NCBI GenBank assembly: GCA_943736015.1
Contig: OX031061.1
Location: 63,742,192 to 63,806,191, forward strand
Length of the DNA: 64,000 bases
Direction: 5' to 3'
DNA from: Tridacna crocea
Lineage: Eukaryota; Mollusca; Bivalvia; Cardiida; Cardiidae
Shown: positions 42,521-55,996 of the stretch, piece after piece
Layout: each line of letters opens with the position of its first letter
Numbering within the stretch: position 1 is the stretch's first letter
Notes under the pieces: generated by a model
What the model saw: only the letters and a program-made list of their open reading frames with translations
What the model was told of the DNA's origin: nothing
Database searches by the model: none
Program-made: the position numbers and the translations under genes

Positions 42521-44943
42521 CCCAGGAAGTCTCTTTGAAACTCTGTTAAAAGTTTTTTAGCAGTACTAAAAACAGTGTGGAAAAAGTCGAAAAACCATTC
42601 CGAGAAGGAGCCGATTTCTGAAAAGACGAAAAATTCGACCTCATCAAGAAACCTTTCAGGGCCCTACAGCTCTTAAATTAAAGCGGATCTTAAAGTTCTA
42701 TGCATCATTCTGTAGCTGAGAATGTCTATTTCAATCGCCGTAAAAAGATTTTTGGAAACCACTGAAAACAGTATGGAAAAAGTCGAAAGACCATTTCGAA
42801 AATGGGCCGATTTCTCAAAAGTCGATAAAATCGATCTCTTCAAGAAACCTTTTCAGGGCCCTACAGCTCTTAAATATAAGCCGATCTTAGAGTTCTATGC
42901 ATTATTTTGTAGCTGAGAATGTCTATTTGAATCCCTGTGAAAAGGTGTTTCCCACTACTGAAAATAGTGTAGAAAAAGTCGAAAAACCAATCCGAAAATG
43001 GGCCGATTTTAGAAACGTAAAAAAATTCGACCTCTTCATGAAAACTTTCAGGGCCCTGCAGCTCTTAAATATATGCCAATCTTTAAGTTCTATGCATTAT
43101 TTTGCAGCTGAGATTGTTTATTTGATTCCCTGTGAAAAGGTTTTTGCCACTACTGAAAACAATGTGGAAAAAGTCGAAAAACCAATCCGAAAATGGGCCA
43201 ATTTTCGAAAAGTCGAAAAATTCGACCTCTTCAAGAAACCTTTTCAGGGCCCCGCAGTTTTTAAATATAAGCCGATCTTAAAGTTCTATGCATCATTGTG
43301 AAGCTGAGAATGTGTATTTGAATCTCTGTAAAAAAGTTTTTTTGCCACTACTAAAACCAGTGTGGAAAAAGTAGAAAATCCAATCCGAAAATGGGCCGAT
43401 ATCGGAAAAGACGAAAAATTCGACCTCATTAAAAAAGATTAACATTAACAAAAACATTACAGCTCTTAAATATAAGCCGATCTTAATGTTCTATGCATCA
43501 TTCTGTAGCTTACTACGTCTTTTTGAATCTCAATAAAAGGCTTTTTGGCACTACCGAAAATATTGTGGAAAAAGTCGAAAAACCATTCAGAAAATTGGTA
43601 GATTTCTCAAAAGTCGAAAAATTCGACCTCATCAAGAAACCTTTCAGGGCCCTACAGCTCTTAAATTAAAGCGGATCTTAAAGTTCTATGCATCATTCTG
43701 TAGCTGAGAATGTCTATTTCAATCGCCGTAAAAAGATTTTTGGAAACCGCTGAAAACAGTATGGAAAAAGTCGAAAGACCATTTCGAAAATGGGCCGATT
43801 TCTCAAAAGTCGATAAAATCGACCGCTTCAAGAAACCTTTTCAGGGCCCTACAGCTCTTAAATATAAGCCGATCTTAGAGTTCTATGCATCATTTTGTAG
43901 CTGAGAATGTCCATTTGAATCCCTGTGAAAAGGTGTTTCCCACTACTGAAAACAGTGTAGAAAAAGTCGAAAAACCAATCCGAAAATGGGACGATTTTAG
44001 AAACGTAAAAAAATTCGACCTCTTCAAGAAAACTTTCAGGGCCCTGCAGCTCTTAAATATATGCCAATCTTTAAGTTCTATGCATTATTTTGCAGCTGAG
44101 ATTGTTTATTTGATTCCCTGTGAAAAGGTTTTTGCCACTACTGAAAACAATGTGGAAAAAGTCGAAAAACCAATCCGAAAATGGGCCAATTTTCGAAAAG
44201 TCGAAAAATTCGACCTCTTCAAGAAACCTTTTCAGGGCCCCGCAGTTCTTAAATATAAGCCGATCTTAAAGTTCTATGCATCATTGTGAAGCTGAGAATG
44301 TGTATTTGAATCTCTGTAAAAAAGTTTTTTTGCCACTACTAAAACCAGTGTGGAAAAAGTAGAAAATCCAATCTGAAAATAGGCCGATATCGGAAAAGAC
44401 GAAAAATTCGACCTCATCAAGAAACATTAACCTTAACAAAAACGTTACAGCTCTTAAATATAAGCCGATCTTAATGTTCTATGCATCATTCTGTAGCTTA
44501 CTACGTCTTTTTGAATCTCAATAAAAGGCTTTTTTGCACTACTAAAAATATTGTGGAAAAAGTCGAAAAACCATTCAGAAAATTGGCAGATTTCTCAAAA
44601 GTCGAAAAATTCGACCTCATCAAGAAACCTTTTCAGTGCCCTACAGCTCTTAAATATAAGCAGATCTTAAAGTTCTATGCATCATTCTGTAGCTGAGTAT
44701 GTCTTTTTGAATCATCGTAAAAAGTTGTCTAGTACTAGTGTGGAAAAAGTCGAAGAACCATTCTGAATACGAGCCAATTTCTGTAAGTCGAGAAATTCGA
44801 CCTCATCAAGCAACCTTTTCAGGGCCCTACAGCTCTTAAATATAAGCTGATCTTAAAGATTTATGCATCATTGCGTATCTGAGAAAGCCTATTTGAAACT
44901 CTGTTAAAAAGGTTTTAGCACTACTGAAAACAGTATAGTAAAA

Positions 44944-45115
44944 GCAGGCGTTAGCAATGGCGAGTTATTCAAGGGCAAGCCTAAAAAATCCTCAGGCAAG
45001 GACATATTTTTGTATTTTTCCGCACAATTTTTACGCTTGCCTCTTAAAACCCTTTGATCTTATTTCCTGTGCTTGGTTTTAATCTGATTGCAAAGTTTGA
45101 AATACTATATTGTAG
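44944..45115 (+). repeat. Non-monomer block inside the satellite, copy 2
   Basis: GCAGGCGTTAGCAATGGCGA onward; inverted GGCAAGCCTAAAAA / TTTTTACGCTTGCC. Confidence 0.7.
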
Positions 45116-46362
45116 CCTAGGAAGCCATTTTGAATCCTTGTAAAAAGGTTTTTGCCACTACTGAAAACAGTGTGGAAAAAGTCGAAAAACCCTTCCGAAA
45201 ACGAGCCAATTTTTAAAAACTCCAAAAATTCGACCTCTTCAAGAAACCTTTCCAGGGCCCTACAACTCTTAGATATAAGCCGATCTTAGAGTTCTATGCA
45301 TCATTTTGTAGCTGAGAATGTCTATTTGAATCCCTGTGAAAAGGTGTTTCCCACTACTGAAAACAGTGTAGAAAAAGTCGAAAAACCAATCCGAAAATAG
45401 GCCGATTTCAGAAACGTAAAAAAAATCGACCTCTTCAAGAAACCTTTCAGGGCCCTGCAGCTCTTAAATATATGCCAATCTTTAAGTTCTATGCATTATT
45501 TTGCAGCTGAGATTGTTTATTTGATTCCCTGTGAAAATGTTTTGGCACTACTGAAAACAATGTGGAAAAAGTCGAAAAACCAATCCGAAAATGGGCCAAT
45601 TTTCGAAAAGTCGAAAAATTCGACCTCTTCAAGAAACCTTTTCAGGTGCCTGCAGTTCTTAAATATAAGCCGATCTTAAAGTTCTATGCATCATTGTGAA
45701 GCTGAGAATGTGTATTTGAATCTCTGTAAAAAAGTTTTTTTGCCACTACAAAAACCAGTGTGGAAAAAGTAGAAAATCCAATCCGAAAATGGGCCGATAT
45801 CGGAAAAGACGAAAAATTTGACCTCATCAAGAAACATTAACATTAACAAAAACGTTACAGCTCTTAGATATAAGCCGATCTTAATGTTCTATGCATCATT
45901 CTGTAGCTTACTACGTCTTTTTGAATCTCAATAAAAGGCTTTTTTGCACTACTGAAAATATTATGGAAAAAGTCGAAAAACCATTGAGAAAATTGGCAGA
46001 TTTCTCAAAAGTCGAAAAATTCGACCTCATCAAGAAACCTTTTCAGTGCCCTACAGCTCTAAAATATAAGCCGATCTTAAAGTTCTATGCATAATTTTGT
46101 AGCACAGAATGTGCATGTAAATCTCTGTAAAAAGGTTTTTGCCACTACTGAAAACAGTGTGGAAAAAGTCGAAGAACCATTCTGAATACGAGCCAATTTC
46201 TGAAAGTCGAAAAATTCGACCTCATCAAGCAACCTTTTCAGGGCCCTACAGCTCTTACATATAAGCCGATCTTAAAGATTTATGCATCATTGCGTAGCTG
46301 AGAAAGCCTATTTGAAACTCTGTTAAAAAGGTTTTAGCACTACTGAAAACAGTATAGTAAAA

Positions 46363-46535
46363 GCAGGCGTTAGCAATGGCGAGTTATTCAAGGGCAAGCC
46401 TAAAAAATCCTCAGACAAGGACATATTTTTGTATTTTTCCGCACAATTTTTACGCTTGCCTCTCAAAACCCTTTGATCTTATTTCCTGTGCTTGGTTTTA
46501 ATCCGACTGCAAAGTTTGAAATACTATATTGTAGC
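46363..46535 (+). repeat. Non-monomer block inside the satellite, copy 3
   Basis: As copy 2, nearly identical. Confidence 0.7.
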
Positions 46536-48166
46536 CTAGGAAGCCTTTTTGAATCCCTGTAAAAAGGTTTTTGCCACTACTGAAAACAGTGTGGAAAAAG
46601 TCGAAAAACCCTTCCGAAAACGAGCCAATTTTAAAAAACTCCAAAAATTCGACCTCATCAAGAAACCTTTTCAGGGCCCTACAACTCTTAAATATAAGCT
46701 GATCTTAAAGTTCTATACATCATTTTGTAGCTGAGAATGTTTATTTGAATCCCTGTGAAAAGGTATTTGGCACTACTGCAAACAGTGTAGAAAAAGTCGA
46801 AAAACAAATACGAAAATGGGCCTTTTTCTGAAAAGTCGAAAAATTCGACGTCATCAAGAAACCTTTTCAGGTTACTACAGCCCTTAAATATAAGCCGATC
46901 TTAAAGTTCTATGCATGATTTTGTAGCAGAGAATGTGCATTTGAATCTCTGTAAAAAGGTTTTTGCCACTACTGAAAACAGTGTAGAAAAAGTCGAAAAA
47001 CCCTTCCGAAAACGAGCCGATTTTTAAAAACTCCAAAAATTCGACCTCATGAAGAAACCTTTTCAGGGCCCTGAAACTCTTAAATATTAGCCGATCTTAA
47101 AGTTCTATGCATCATTTTGTAGCTGAGAATGTCTATTTGAATCCCTGTGAAAAGGTTTTTGGCACTACCGAAAACAGTGTGGAAAAGGTCGAAAAACAAA
47201 TACGAAAATGGGCCTTTTTCTGAAAAGTCGAAAAATTCGACGTCATCAAGAAACTTTTTCAGGTCCCTACAGCTCTTAAATATAAGCCGATCTTAAAGTT
47301 CTATGCATAATTTTGTAGCAAAGAATGTGCATTTGAATCTTTGTAAAAAGTTTTTTGCCACTACCGAAAACAGTGTGGAAAAAGTCGAAAAACCAATCCA
47401 AAAATGGGCCAATTTCTGAAAAGTCGAAAAATTCGACCTCATCAAAAAACCTTTTCAGAGCCCTACAGCTCTTAAATATAAGCCGATCTTAATGTTCTAT
47501 GCATCATTCTGTAGCTTACTACGTCTTTTTGAATCGCAATAAAAGGCTGTTTTACACTACCGAAAATATTGTGGAAAAAGTCGAAAAACCATTCAGAAAA
47601 TTGGCAGATTTCTCAAAAGTCGAAAAAATCGACCTCATCAAGAAACCTTTTCAGTGCCCTACAGCTCTTAAATATAAGCCGATCTTAAAGTTCTATGCAT
47701 AATTTTGTAGCAGAGAATGTGCATTTGAATCTCTGTAAAAAGTTTTTTGCCACTACTGAAAACAGTGTGGAAAAAGTCGAAAAACCAATCCGAAAATGGG
47801 CCTTTTTCTGAAAAGTCGAAAAATTCGACGTCATCAAGAAACCTTTTCAGGTCCCTACAGCTCTTAAATATAAGCCGATCTTAATGTTCTATGCATCATT
47901 CTGTAGCTGAGTATGTCTTTTTGAATCGTCGTAAAAAGTTGTCTAGCACTACTCAAAACAATATGGAAAAAAACGAAGAACCATTCTGAATACGAGCCAA
48001 TTTCTGAAAGTCGAAAAATTCGACCTCATCAAGCAACCTTTTCAGGGCCCTACAGCTCTTAAATATAAGCCGATCTTAAAGATTTATGCATCATTGCGTA
48101 GCTGAGAAAGCCTATTTGAAACTCTGTTAAAAAGGTTTTAGCACTACTGAAAACAGTATAGTAAAA

Positions 48167-48340
48167 GCAGGCGTTAGCAATGGCGAGTTATTCAAGGGCA
48201 AGCCTAAAAAATCCTCAGACAAGGACATATTTTTGTATTTTTCCGCACAATTTTTACGCTTGCCTCTCAAAACCCTTTGATCTTATTTCCTGTGCTTGGT
48301 TTTAATCTGATTGCAAAGTTTGAAATACTATATTGTAGCC
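48167..48340 (+). repeat. Non-monomer block inside the satellite, copy 4
   Basis: As copy 2, nearly identical. Confidence 0.7.
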
Positions 48341-48649
48341 TAGGAAGCCTTTTTGAATCCCTGTAAAAAGGTTTTTGCCACTACTGAAAACAGTGTGGAA
48401 AAAGTCGAAAAACCCTTCCGAAAACGAGCCGATTTCTGAAAAGTCGAAAAATTCGACGTAATTAAGAAACCTTTTCAGGGCCCTAAAGCTCTTAAATGTA
48501 AGCTGATCTTTAAGTTCTTGCATCATTCTGTAGCTGAGAATGTCTTTTTGAATCGCTGTAAAAAGTGTTTTGCCACTACTTAAAACAGTGTGGAAAAAGT
48601 CGAAAAAGCAATCCAAAAATGGGCCAATTTCTGAAAAGTCGAAAAGTTC

Positions 48650-51600
48650 ACCATTTTCAGTGGTCGAGTTCATTCAAATTTCACCTTATTTTTTAGCCCT
48701 GTTATCATGCTACAACATGGCAGTAAGGTTTTAGCTTATTCACCATTAATAAACGAGAAATTTACGGTATTTCTACACTACCCCCAAAAAAGGCGGAAAA
48801 AAGAAGCAATTGTCGGAGCTGACACGTTTTAAGGAGCAATACGGGTATCGAAAAGCTGTAAATTCATTTTCCGGCAAGGGTAGGGTAGGAAAATCGGATC
48901 GTACTCATAAATCCTCAATGTAAAATGGCGAAATTTAGCTTAAATACATTTTACAAAGTCTCTGCTTTAAGATGATACCAAGATTTCATCAATATCTCCA
49001 TCAATAAGGACTGAATGTTCTTCTAATTCGGTGTCGGGGTCACGGAAAAACGAAAGTAACTGGTTTTCGCGACGTAACCACCGCGCGCTGAAGAATTACA
49101 CCATTTTCAGTGGTTGAATTCATTTATATTTTTTCATTTTCAGGCTCTGTTATCTGGCTTCAAAATGGTTATAACAATTTAGCTTATTAACCTTTAATAA
49201 ATGACAAATTAACCATATCTCTACCCTACTCCCTAAAAAGGCGGAAAAAAGAATCAATTTTCGGAGCGCTTTCGGCCATTAATCCCACAAATAACATTTC
49301 TTTCCGTGGTCGAATTCATCTATTTTTTTTAGACCTGCTATTTGGCTACAACATGATAATGCAATTTTAGCTTAATAATCATTGATAAACGAGAAATTCA
49401 CTATATTTCTATCCTACCCCCTAAAAAGGCGAAAAAAAAGAAGCAATTTTCGGAGCAATTTCGGCCATAATTCCCACAAATAACATTTCTTGCCCCCTAA
49501 ACTCCGCCAGAATCTTAAGAACAATACCTCAAATTACTTGAAATCGATTTTTCTAGAAAAATAGACACATTTTAAGGAGCAATACGGGTATTGAAAAGCT
49601 GAAAATCCTTCATCAGGCAAGGGTAGGGTAGGCAAATCGGATCGTACACATAAATACCCAAGGTACAACGGCGAAATTTAGTTTAAATACATTTTACGAA
49701 GTCTCTGCTTTAAGACAATATCAAGATTTCATCAATATCTCCATTAATAAGGACAGAATGTTCTTCTAATTCGTTGTCGGGGTCCCGGTAATACGAAAAT
49801 CACGGGTTTTCGCGACGTAACCCCCGCACGCTGAAAAATTACACCGTTTTCAGTAGTCGAATTCATTTAATTTTTTTTATTTTGTAGCCCTGTTATCTGG
49901 CTACAACATGATAATACAATTTTAGCTTAATAATCATTAATAAACGAGAAATTTAAGATATTTCTACCCTACCCCCTAAAAAGGCGATAAAAAGAAGCAA
50001 TTTTCGGAGCGATTTCGGCCATAATTCCCACAAATAACATTTCTTCCCCCCGTAAACTCCGCCAGAATCTTAAGAACAATACCTCAAATTACTTGAATTT
50101 TTTTTTTAAGAAAAACTGACACGTTTTAAGGAGCAATATGGGTATCGAAAAGCTGTAAATTCATTTTCAGCCGACGGTAGGGTAGGGAAATCGCATCGTA
50201 CTCATAAATCCTCAATATAAAATCGCGAAATTTAGTTTAAATACATTTTACAAAGTCCCTGCTTTAAGACGATATCAAGATTTCATCAATATCTCCATTA
50301 ATAAGGACAGAATGTTCTTCTAATTCGTTGTCGGGGTCCCGGTAATACGAAAATCACGGGTTTTCGCGACGTAACCCCCGCACGCTGAAAAATTACACCG
50401 TTTTCAGTAGTCAAATTCATTTAATTTTTTTTTCATTTTGTAGCCCTGTTATCTGGCTACAATATTATAATACAATTTTAGCTTAATAATCATTAATAAA
50501 CGAGAAATTCACGATATTTCTACCCCACTCCCTAAAAAGGCGGAAAAAAGAAGCAATTTTCGGAGCGATTTCGGCCATAATTCCCACAAATAACATTTCT
50601 TTCCCCCTAAACTCCGCCAGAATCTTAAGAACAATACCTCAAATTACTTGAAATCGTTTCTCCAGAAAAACTGACACGTTTTAAGGAGCAATACGGGTAT
50701 CGAAAAGCTGTAAATCCATTTTTAGCCGAGGGTAGGGTAGGGAAATCGGCTCGTACTCATAAATCCTCAATGTAAAATGGCGAAATTTAGTTTAAATACA
50801 TTTTACAAAGTCCCTGCTTTAAGACGATATCAAGATTTCATCAATATCTCCATTAATAAGGACAGAATGTTCTTCTAATTCGTTGTCGGGGTCCCATTAA
50901 TACGAAAATCACGGGTTTTCGCGACGTATCCCCCGCACGCTGAAAAATTACACCGTTTTCAGTGGTCGAATTCATTTACTTTTTTTTTCATTTTGTAGCC
51001 CTATTATCTGGCTACAACATGGTAATACAATTTTAGCTTAATAATCATTAATAAACGAGAAACTCACGATATTTCTACCCCACTCCCTAAAAAGGCGAAA
51101 AAAAGAAGCAATTTTCGGAGGGATTTCGGCCATAATTCCCACAAATAACTTTTCTCCCCCCGTAAACTCCGCCAGAATCTTAAGAACAATACCTCAAATT
51201 ACTTGAAATTTTTTTTATAGAAAAACTGACACGTTTCAAGGAGCAATATGGGTATCGAAAAGCTGTAAATTCATTTTCAGCCGAGGGTAGGGTAGGGAAA
51301 TCGGATCGTACTCATAAATCCTCAATGTAAAACGGCGAAATTTAGTTTAAATACATTTTACAAAGTCCCTGCTTTGAGACGATATCAAGATTTCATCAAT
51401 ATCTCCATTAATAAGGACAGAATGTTCTTCTAATTCATTGTCGGGGTCCCGGTAATACGAAAATCACGGGTTTTCGCGACGTAACCCCCGCACTCTGAAA
51501 AATTACACCGTTTTCAGTAGTCCAATTCATTTAATTTTTCTTTTATTTTGTAGCCCTGCTATCTGGCTACAACATGATAATACAATTTTAGCTTAATAAT

Positions 51601-54440
51601 CATTAATAAACGAGAAATTTACGATATTTCTACCCCGCCCCCTAAAAAGGCGAAAAAAAGAAGCAATTTTCGGAGCGATTTCGGCCATAATTCCCACAAA
51701 TAACATTTCTTTCCCCCTAAACTCCGCCAGAATCTTAAGAACAATACCTCAAATTACTTGAAATCTTTTCTATAGAAAAACTGACACGTTTTAAGGAGCA
51801 ATATAGGTATCGAAAAGCTGTAAATCCATTTTTAGCCGAGGGTAGGGTAGGGAAATCGGATCGTACTCATAAATCCTCAATGTAAAATGGCGAAATTTAG
51901 TTTAAATACATTTTACAAAGTCCCTGCTTTAAGACGATATCAAGATTTCATCAACATCTCCATTAATAAGGACAGAATGTTCTTCTAATTCATTGTCGGG
52001 GTCCCGGTAATACGAAAATCACGGGTTTTCGCGACGTAACCCCCGCACGCTGAAAAATTACACCGTTTTCAGTAGTCGAATTCATTTACTTTTTTTTTTC
52101 ATTTTGTAGCCCTATTATCTGGCTACAACATGATAATACAATTTTAGCTTAATAATCATTAATAAACGAGAAATTCACGATATTTCTACCCCACTCCCTA
52201 AAAAGGCGGAAAAAAGAAGCAATTTTCGGAGCGATTTCGGCCATAATTCCCACAAATAACATTTCTTTCCCCCTAAACTCCGCCAGAATCTTAAGAACAA
52301 TACCTCAAATTACTTGAAATCGTTTTTCCAGAAAAACTGACACGTTTTAAGGAGCAATACGGGTATCGAAAAGCTGTAAATCCATTTTTAGCCGAGGGTA
52401 GGGTAGGGAAATCGGATCGTATTCATAAATCCTCAATGTAAAATGGCGAAATTTAGTTTAAATACATTTTACAAAGTCCCTGCTTTAAGACGATATCAAG
52501 ATTTCATCAATATCTCCATTAATAAGGACAGAATGTTCTTCTAATTCGTTGTCGGGGTCCCGGTAATACGAAAATCACGGGTTTTCGCGACGTATCCCCC
52601 GCACGCTGAAAAATTACACCGTTTTCAGTAGTCGAATTCATTTAATTTTTCTTTTATTTTGTAGCCCTGTTATCTGGCTACAATATTATAATACAATTTT
52701 AGCTTAATAATCATTAATAAACGAGAAATTCACGATATTTCTACCCCACTCCCTAAAAAGGCGGAAAAAAGAAGCAATTTTCGGAGCGATTTCGGCCATA
52801 ATTTCCACAAATAACATTTCTTCCCCCCTAAACTCCGCCAGAATCTTAAGAACAATACCTCAAATTACTTGAAATCGTTTTTATAGAAAAACTGACACGT
52901 TTTAAGGAGCAATATGGGTATCGAAAAGCTGTAAATTCATTTTCAGCCGAGGGTAGGGTAGGGAAATCGGATCGTACTCATAAATCCTCAATGTAAAACG
53001 GCGAAATTTAGTTTAAATACATTTTACAAAGTCCCTGCTTTGAGACGATATCAAGATTTCATCAATATCTCCATTAATAAGGACAGAATGTTCTTCTAAT
53101 TCATTGTCGGGGTCCCGGTAATACGAAAATCACGGGTTTTCGCGACGTAACCCCCGCACTCTGAAAAATTACACCGTTTTCAGTAGTCCAATTCATTTAA
53201 TTTTTCTTTTATTTTGTAGCCCTGCTATCTGGCTACAACATGATAATACAATTTTAGCTTAATAATCATTAATAAACGAGAAATTCACGATATTTCTACC
53301 CCACCCCTTAAAAAGGCGAAAAAAAGAAGCAATTTTCGGAGCGATTTCGGCCATAATTCCCACAAATAACATTTCTTTCCCCCTAAACTCCGCCAGAATC
53401 TTAAGAACAATACCTCAAATTACTTGAAATCGTTTTTCCAGAAAAACTGACACGTTTTAAGGAGCAATATGGGTATCGAAAAGCTGTAAATCCATTTTTA
53501 GCCGAGGGTAGGGTAGGGAAATCGGATCGTACTCATAAATCCTCAATGTAAAATGGCGAAATTTAGTTTAAATACATTTTACAAAGTCTCTGCTTTAAGA
53601 TGATACAAAGATTTCATCAATATCTGCATAAATAAGGGCAGAATGTTCTTCTAATTCGTTGTCGGGGTCCCGGTAATACGAAAATCACGGGTTTTCGCGA
53701 CGTAACCCCCGCACGCTGAAAAATTACACCGTTTTCAGTAGTCGAATTCATTTAATTTTTTTTTTATTTTGTAGCCCTGTTATCTGGCTACAACATGATA
53801 ATACAATTTTAGCTTAATAATCATTAATAAACGAGAAATTTACGATATTTCTACCCTACCCCCTAAAAAGGCGAAAAAAAGAAGCAATTTTCGGAGCGAT
53901 TTCGGCCATAATTCCCACAAATAACATTTCTTTCCCCCTAAACTCCGCCAGAATCTTAAGAACAATACCTCAAATTACTTGAAATCTTTTTTATAGAAAA
54001 ACTGACACGTTTTAAGGAGCAATATGGGTATCGAAAAGCTGTAAATCCATTTTCAGCCCAGGGTAGGGTAGGAAAATCGGATCGTATTCATAAATCCTCA
54101 ATGTAAAATGGCGAAATTTAGTTTAAATACATTTTACAAAGTCCCTGCTTTAAGATGATACCAAGATTTTATCAATATCTCCATTAATAAGGACGGAATT
54201 GTCTGCTAATTCGGTGTCAGGGTCACGGAAAAACGAAAATCACGGGTTTTCGCGACGTAAGACCCGCGCGCTGAAGAATTACACCATTTTACAGTGGTCG
54301 AATTCATTTATATTTTTTTCAATTTGTAGCCCTGCTATCTGGCTACAACATGGTAATGAAATCCTAGCTTAATAGCCATTACTAAACGAGAAATTCACAA
54401 TATTTCTACCCCTCCCCCTCCAAATTGCCGAAATGAAGCT
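48650..54440 (+). repeat. 555-bp satellite array
   Basis: The anchor GTCGGGGTCC(C/A) (GTCAGGGTCA in the last unit) occurs near 49035, 49776, 50330, 50885, 51440, 51995, 52551, 53106, 53661 and 54216: spacing 554-556 bp after the first interval. The first interval (741 bp) contains a partial duplication near 49300. Unit landmarks: TTTTCGCGACGTAACCCCCG, TCTGGCTACAACATGATAAT, CCCCCTAAACTCCGCCAGAA, GAGGGTAGGGTAGGGAAATC. First and last units are the most diverged. No ORF. Confidence 0.94.
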
Positions 54441-54978
54441 TTTTCCAGAGCGATTTTGGTACTAATTCTCACCGATTTTCTGTATATATTTTACTCAAAT
54501 GAAATCAAACCGATAGGGATTGAAGATATATTTAAAATTATCACATTTCCAGGTTGGTATCGATCTTTTTCTGCACCATATTTTAGTAATAAATTGGTCA
54601 TGCAATCCTCGCTCGATGGTGTTTGACAGACAGATATGCAAACCTCTGATATCAATGAAGCTTTTTTCCTTTCCTTTATTGCTCGGAAGACGCGTCAGAC
54701 ATCCTCAAAGTCGATCAAATACTTATTTTTCAAAAGATGATGACAGTTTTAGTTTTATGTGCAAAAATGCGCTCTTCTGTTTTTGTCTGTCTCTGTCTGC
54801 TTGACAGAAACTGTCTGTCAAAAATAATGAAAAAAAGAAAACCATATAACTTCAAAACCACCCAATGTTTTTTCATGAAACTTTTTGAAACTATTGTGCT
54901 CTACATGAAGTCGATGCCTGGTGAAAATTACGAAAAAATTCGATAAGGTTTTGGAGATAATTACAAAATGGTTTTTCT
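54441..54978. other. No supported gene
   Basis: AT-rich. A 94-codon frame (54520-54804) has no recognisable domain. Confidence 0.4.
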
Positions 54979-55216
54979 CTTAGTGGGGGCATCGCCTACC
55001 TCTGTCTGTCTATAAAGTGAGTGTCTGACTAAATTTGCGAAAAAATCAAATTGCAGTATTTTTGTAAATATTCAAAATTTTTGCACAAAACTTACATGCG
55101 TTACTAATTGAGTCATAAACAATCACTTCACGTAATTTTATCGAAGTGGAATATTTAGAAGGTTTGTAAATCGGGTCAGAAAGATTTTGAGAGAGGTAGG
55201 CGATGCCCCCACTAAG
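54979..55216. mobile_element. Element with perfect 25-bp inverted repeats
   Basis: CTTAGTGGGGGCATCGCC... (54979-55003) and its exact complement ...GGCGATGCCCCCACTAAG (55192-55216) bound 188 bp of AT-rich sequence without ORF. Confidence 0.6.
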
Positions 55217-55365
55217 CAAAATTTCGTTGCTGACAGACAGGGATAGGGACAAAAAATTTTAAAATTTAAAAGTCTTAAAATTGCCCAAAACATGTAAAAA
55301 AATGCAAAAAACCCGGAAAAAAAGTGACAAAAATTGGCGTCCCGAGGTCAAACGGTTTTGTCCCG

Positions 55366-55369
55366 AAGC

Positions 55370-55401
<32 letters not shown>

Positions 55402-55412
55402 GGACAGACAGA
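55366..55412 (+). repeat. (CAGA)n microsatellite
   Basis: GACAGACAGACAGACAGACA, about ten units with a CGGA interruption. Creates overlapping spurious frames on both strands. Confidence 0.9.
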
Positions 55413-55570
55413 TATGGACAGACGGAGAGACAGCCATGGAGATTCAAGTATACCCCCTCCACTACATTGTGGAGGGTATAATGAATACCCTGAATGTATT
55501 AACAGATACATTTTGTTGGAATACACCAAATTACAGAAATACTGATGAAAAACATTGATAACAGCAAACA

Positions 55571-55786
55571 TTGACCCTTTACCAAACAATCCCTGGTTTT
55601 TACGACCATGAGATAGAAAGAAGCCTTTTGAAAACATTGTGGGAAAAGGAGAAAATGCTGGTAACCAGCATTTTCTCATTTTTCTCACGTTTTCTACCCT
55701 GCTGGAAGCAAGTTTCAGTTTTTGGTCATCTGCAAGTACTTTCATTTGTCACTGGTCTAAAATTTTGTCGTTTGGGAAAGGGTTAA
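55571..55786 (+). mobile_element. Family A TTAA hairpin element, copy A30
   Basis: TTGA left, TTAA right (shared with A31). Right arm is shortened (CTCATTTTTCTCACGTTTTC). Confidence 0.85.
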
Positions 55787-55996
55787 CGCTTTACTACACA
55801 ATCCCGACGTTTAAAGACCCTAAGAAAGAGGACTTACGAAAACATTTTGAGAAAAGGAGAAAATGCTGGTAACCAGCATTTTCTCCTTTTCCAACAATGT
55901 TTTCTACTGTATCAACGAACAATTGCATCATCTGAGCCACATTGAAACTGTTTCAATTGGGATGGTGTTAGGATTTTGTCGTTGGGAAAGGGTTAA
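55783..55996 (+). mobile_element. Family A TTAA hairpin element, copy A31
   Basis: TTAACGCTTTACTACACAAT left, GGGAAAGGGTTAA right. Abuts A30 on a single TTAA. Confidence 0.87.

Larger units (their letters stand above)
42250..48650 (+). repeat. ~198-bp satellite array
   Basis: More than 30 monomers. Typical unit: AAGCCGATCTTAAAGTTCTA, TGCATCATTTTGTAGCTGAG, GAATCCCTGT, CACTACTGAAAACAGTGTGG, AAAAAGTCGAAAAACC, GGGCCGATTTCTGAAAAGTC, GAAAAATTCGACCTCATCAAG, CCTTTTCAGGGCCCTACAGC. Each unit holds the dyad GTCGAAAAATTCGAC. Blocks repeat at higher order: 42722-43301 recurs at 43710-44289, offset 988 bp (five units). Short open frames are by-products. Confidence 0.93.

Noticed and set aside
42722-48673. 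Repeated 60-134 codon frames with VEKVEKP and KFDLFKKPFQ
   Set aside because: They follow the 198-bp satellite (198 is a multiple of three) and drift out of frame between monomers.
48650-54440. rDNA spacer or histone repeat
   Set aside because: No rRNA, 5S or histone coding sequence is present in the 555-bp unit.
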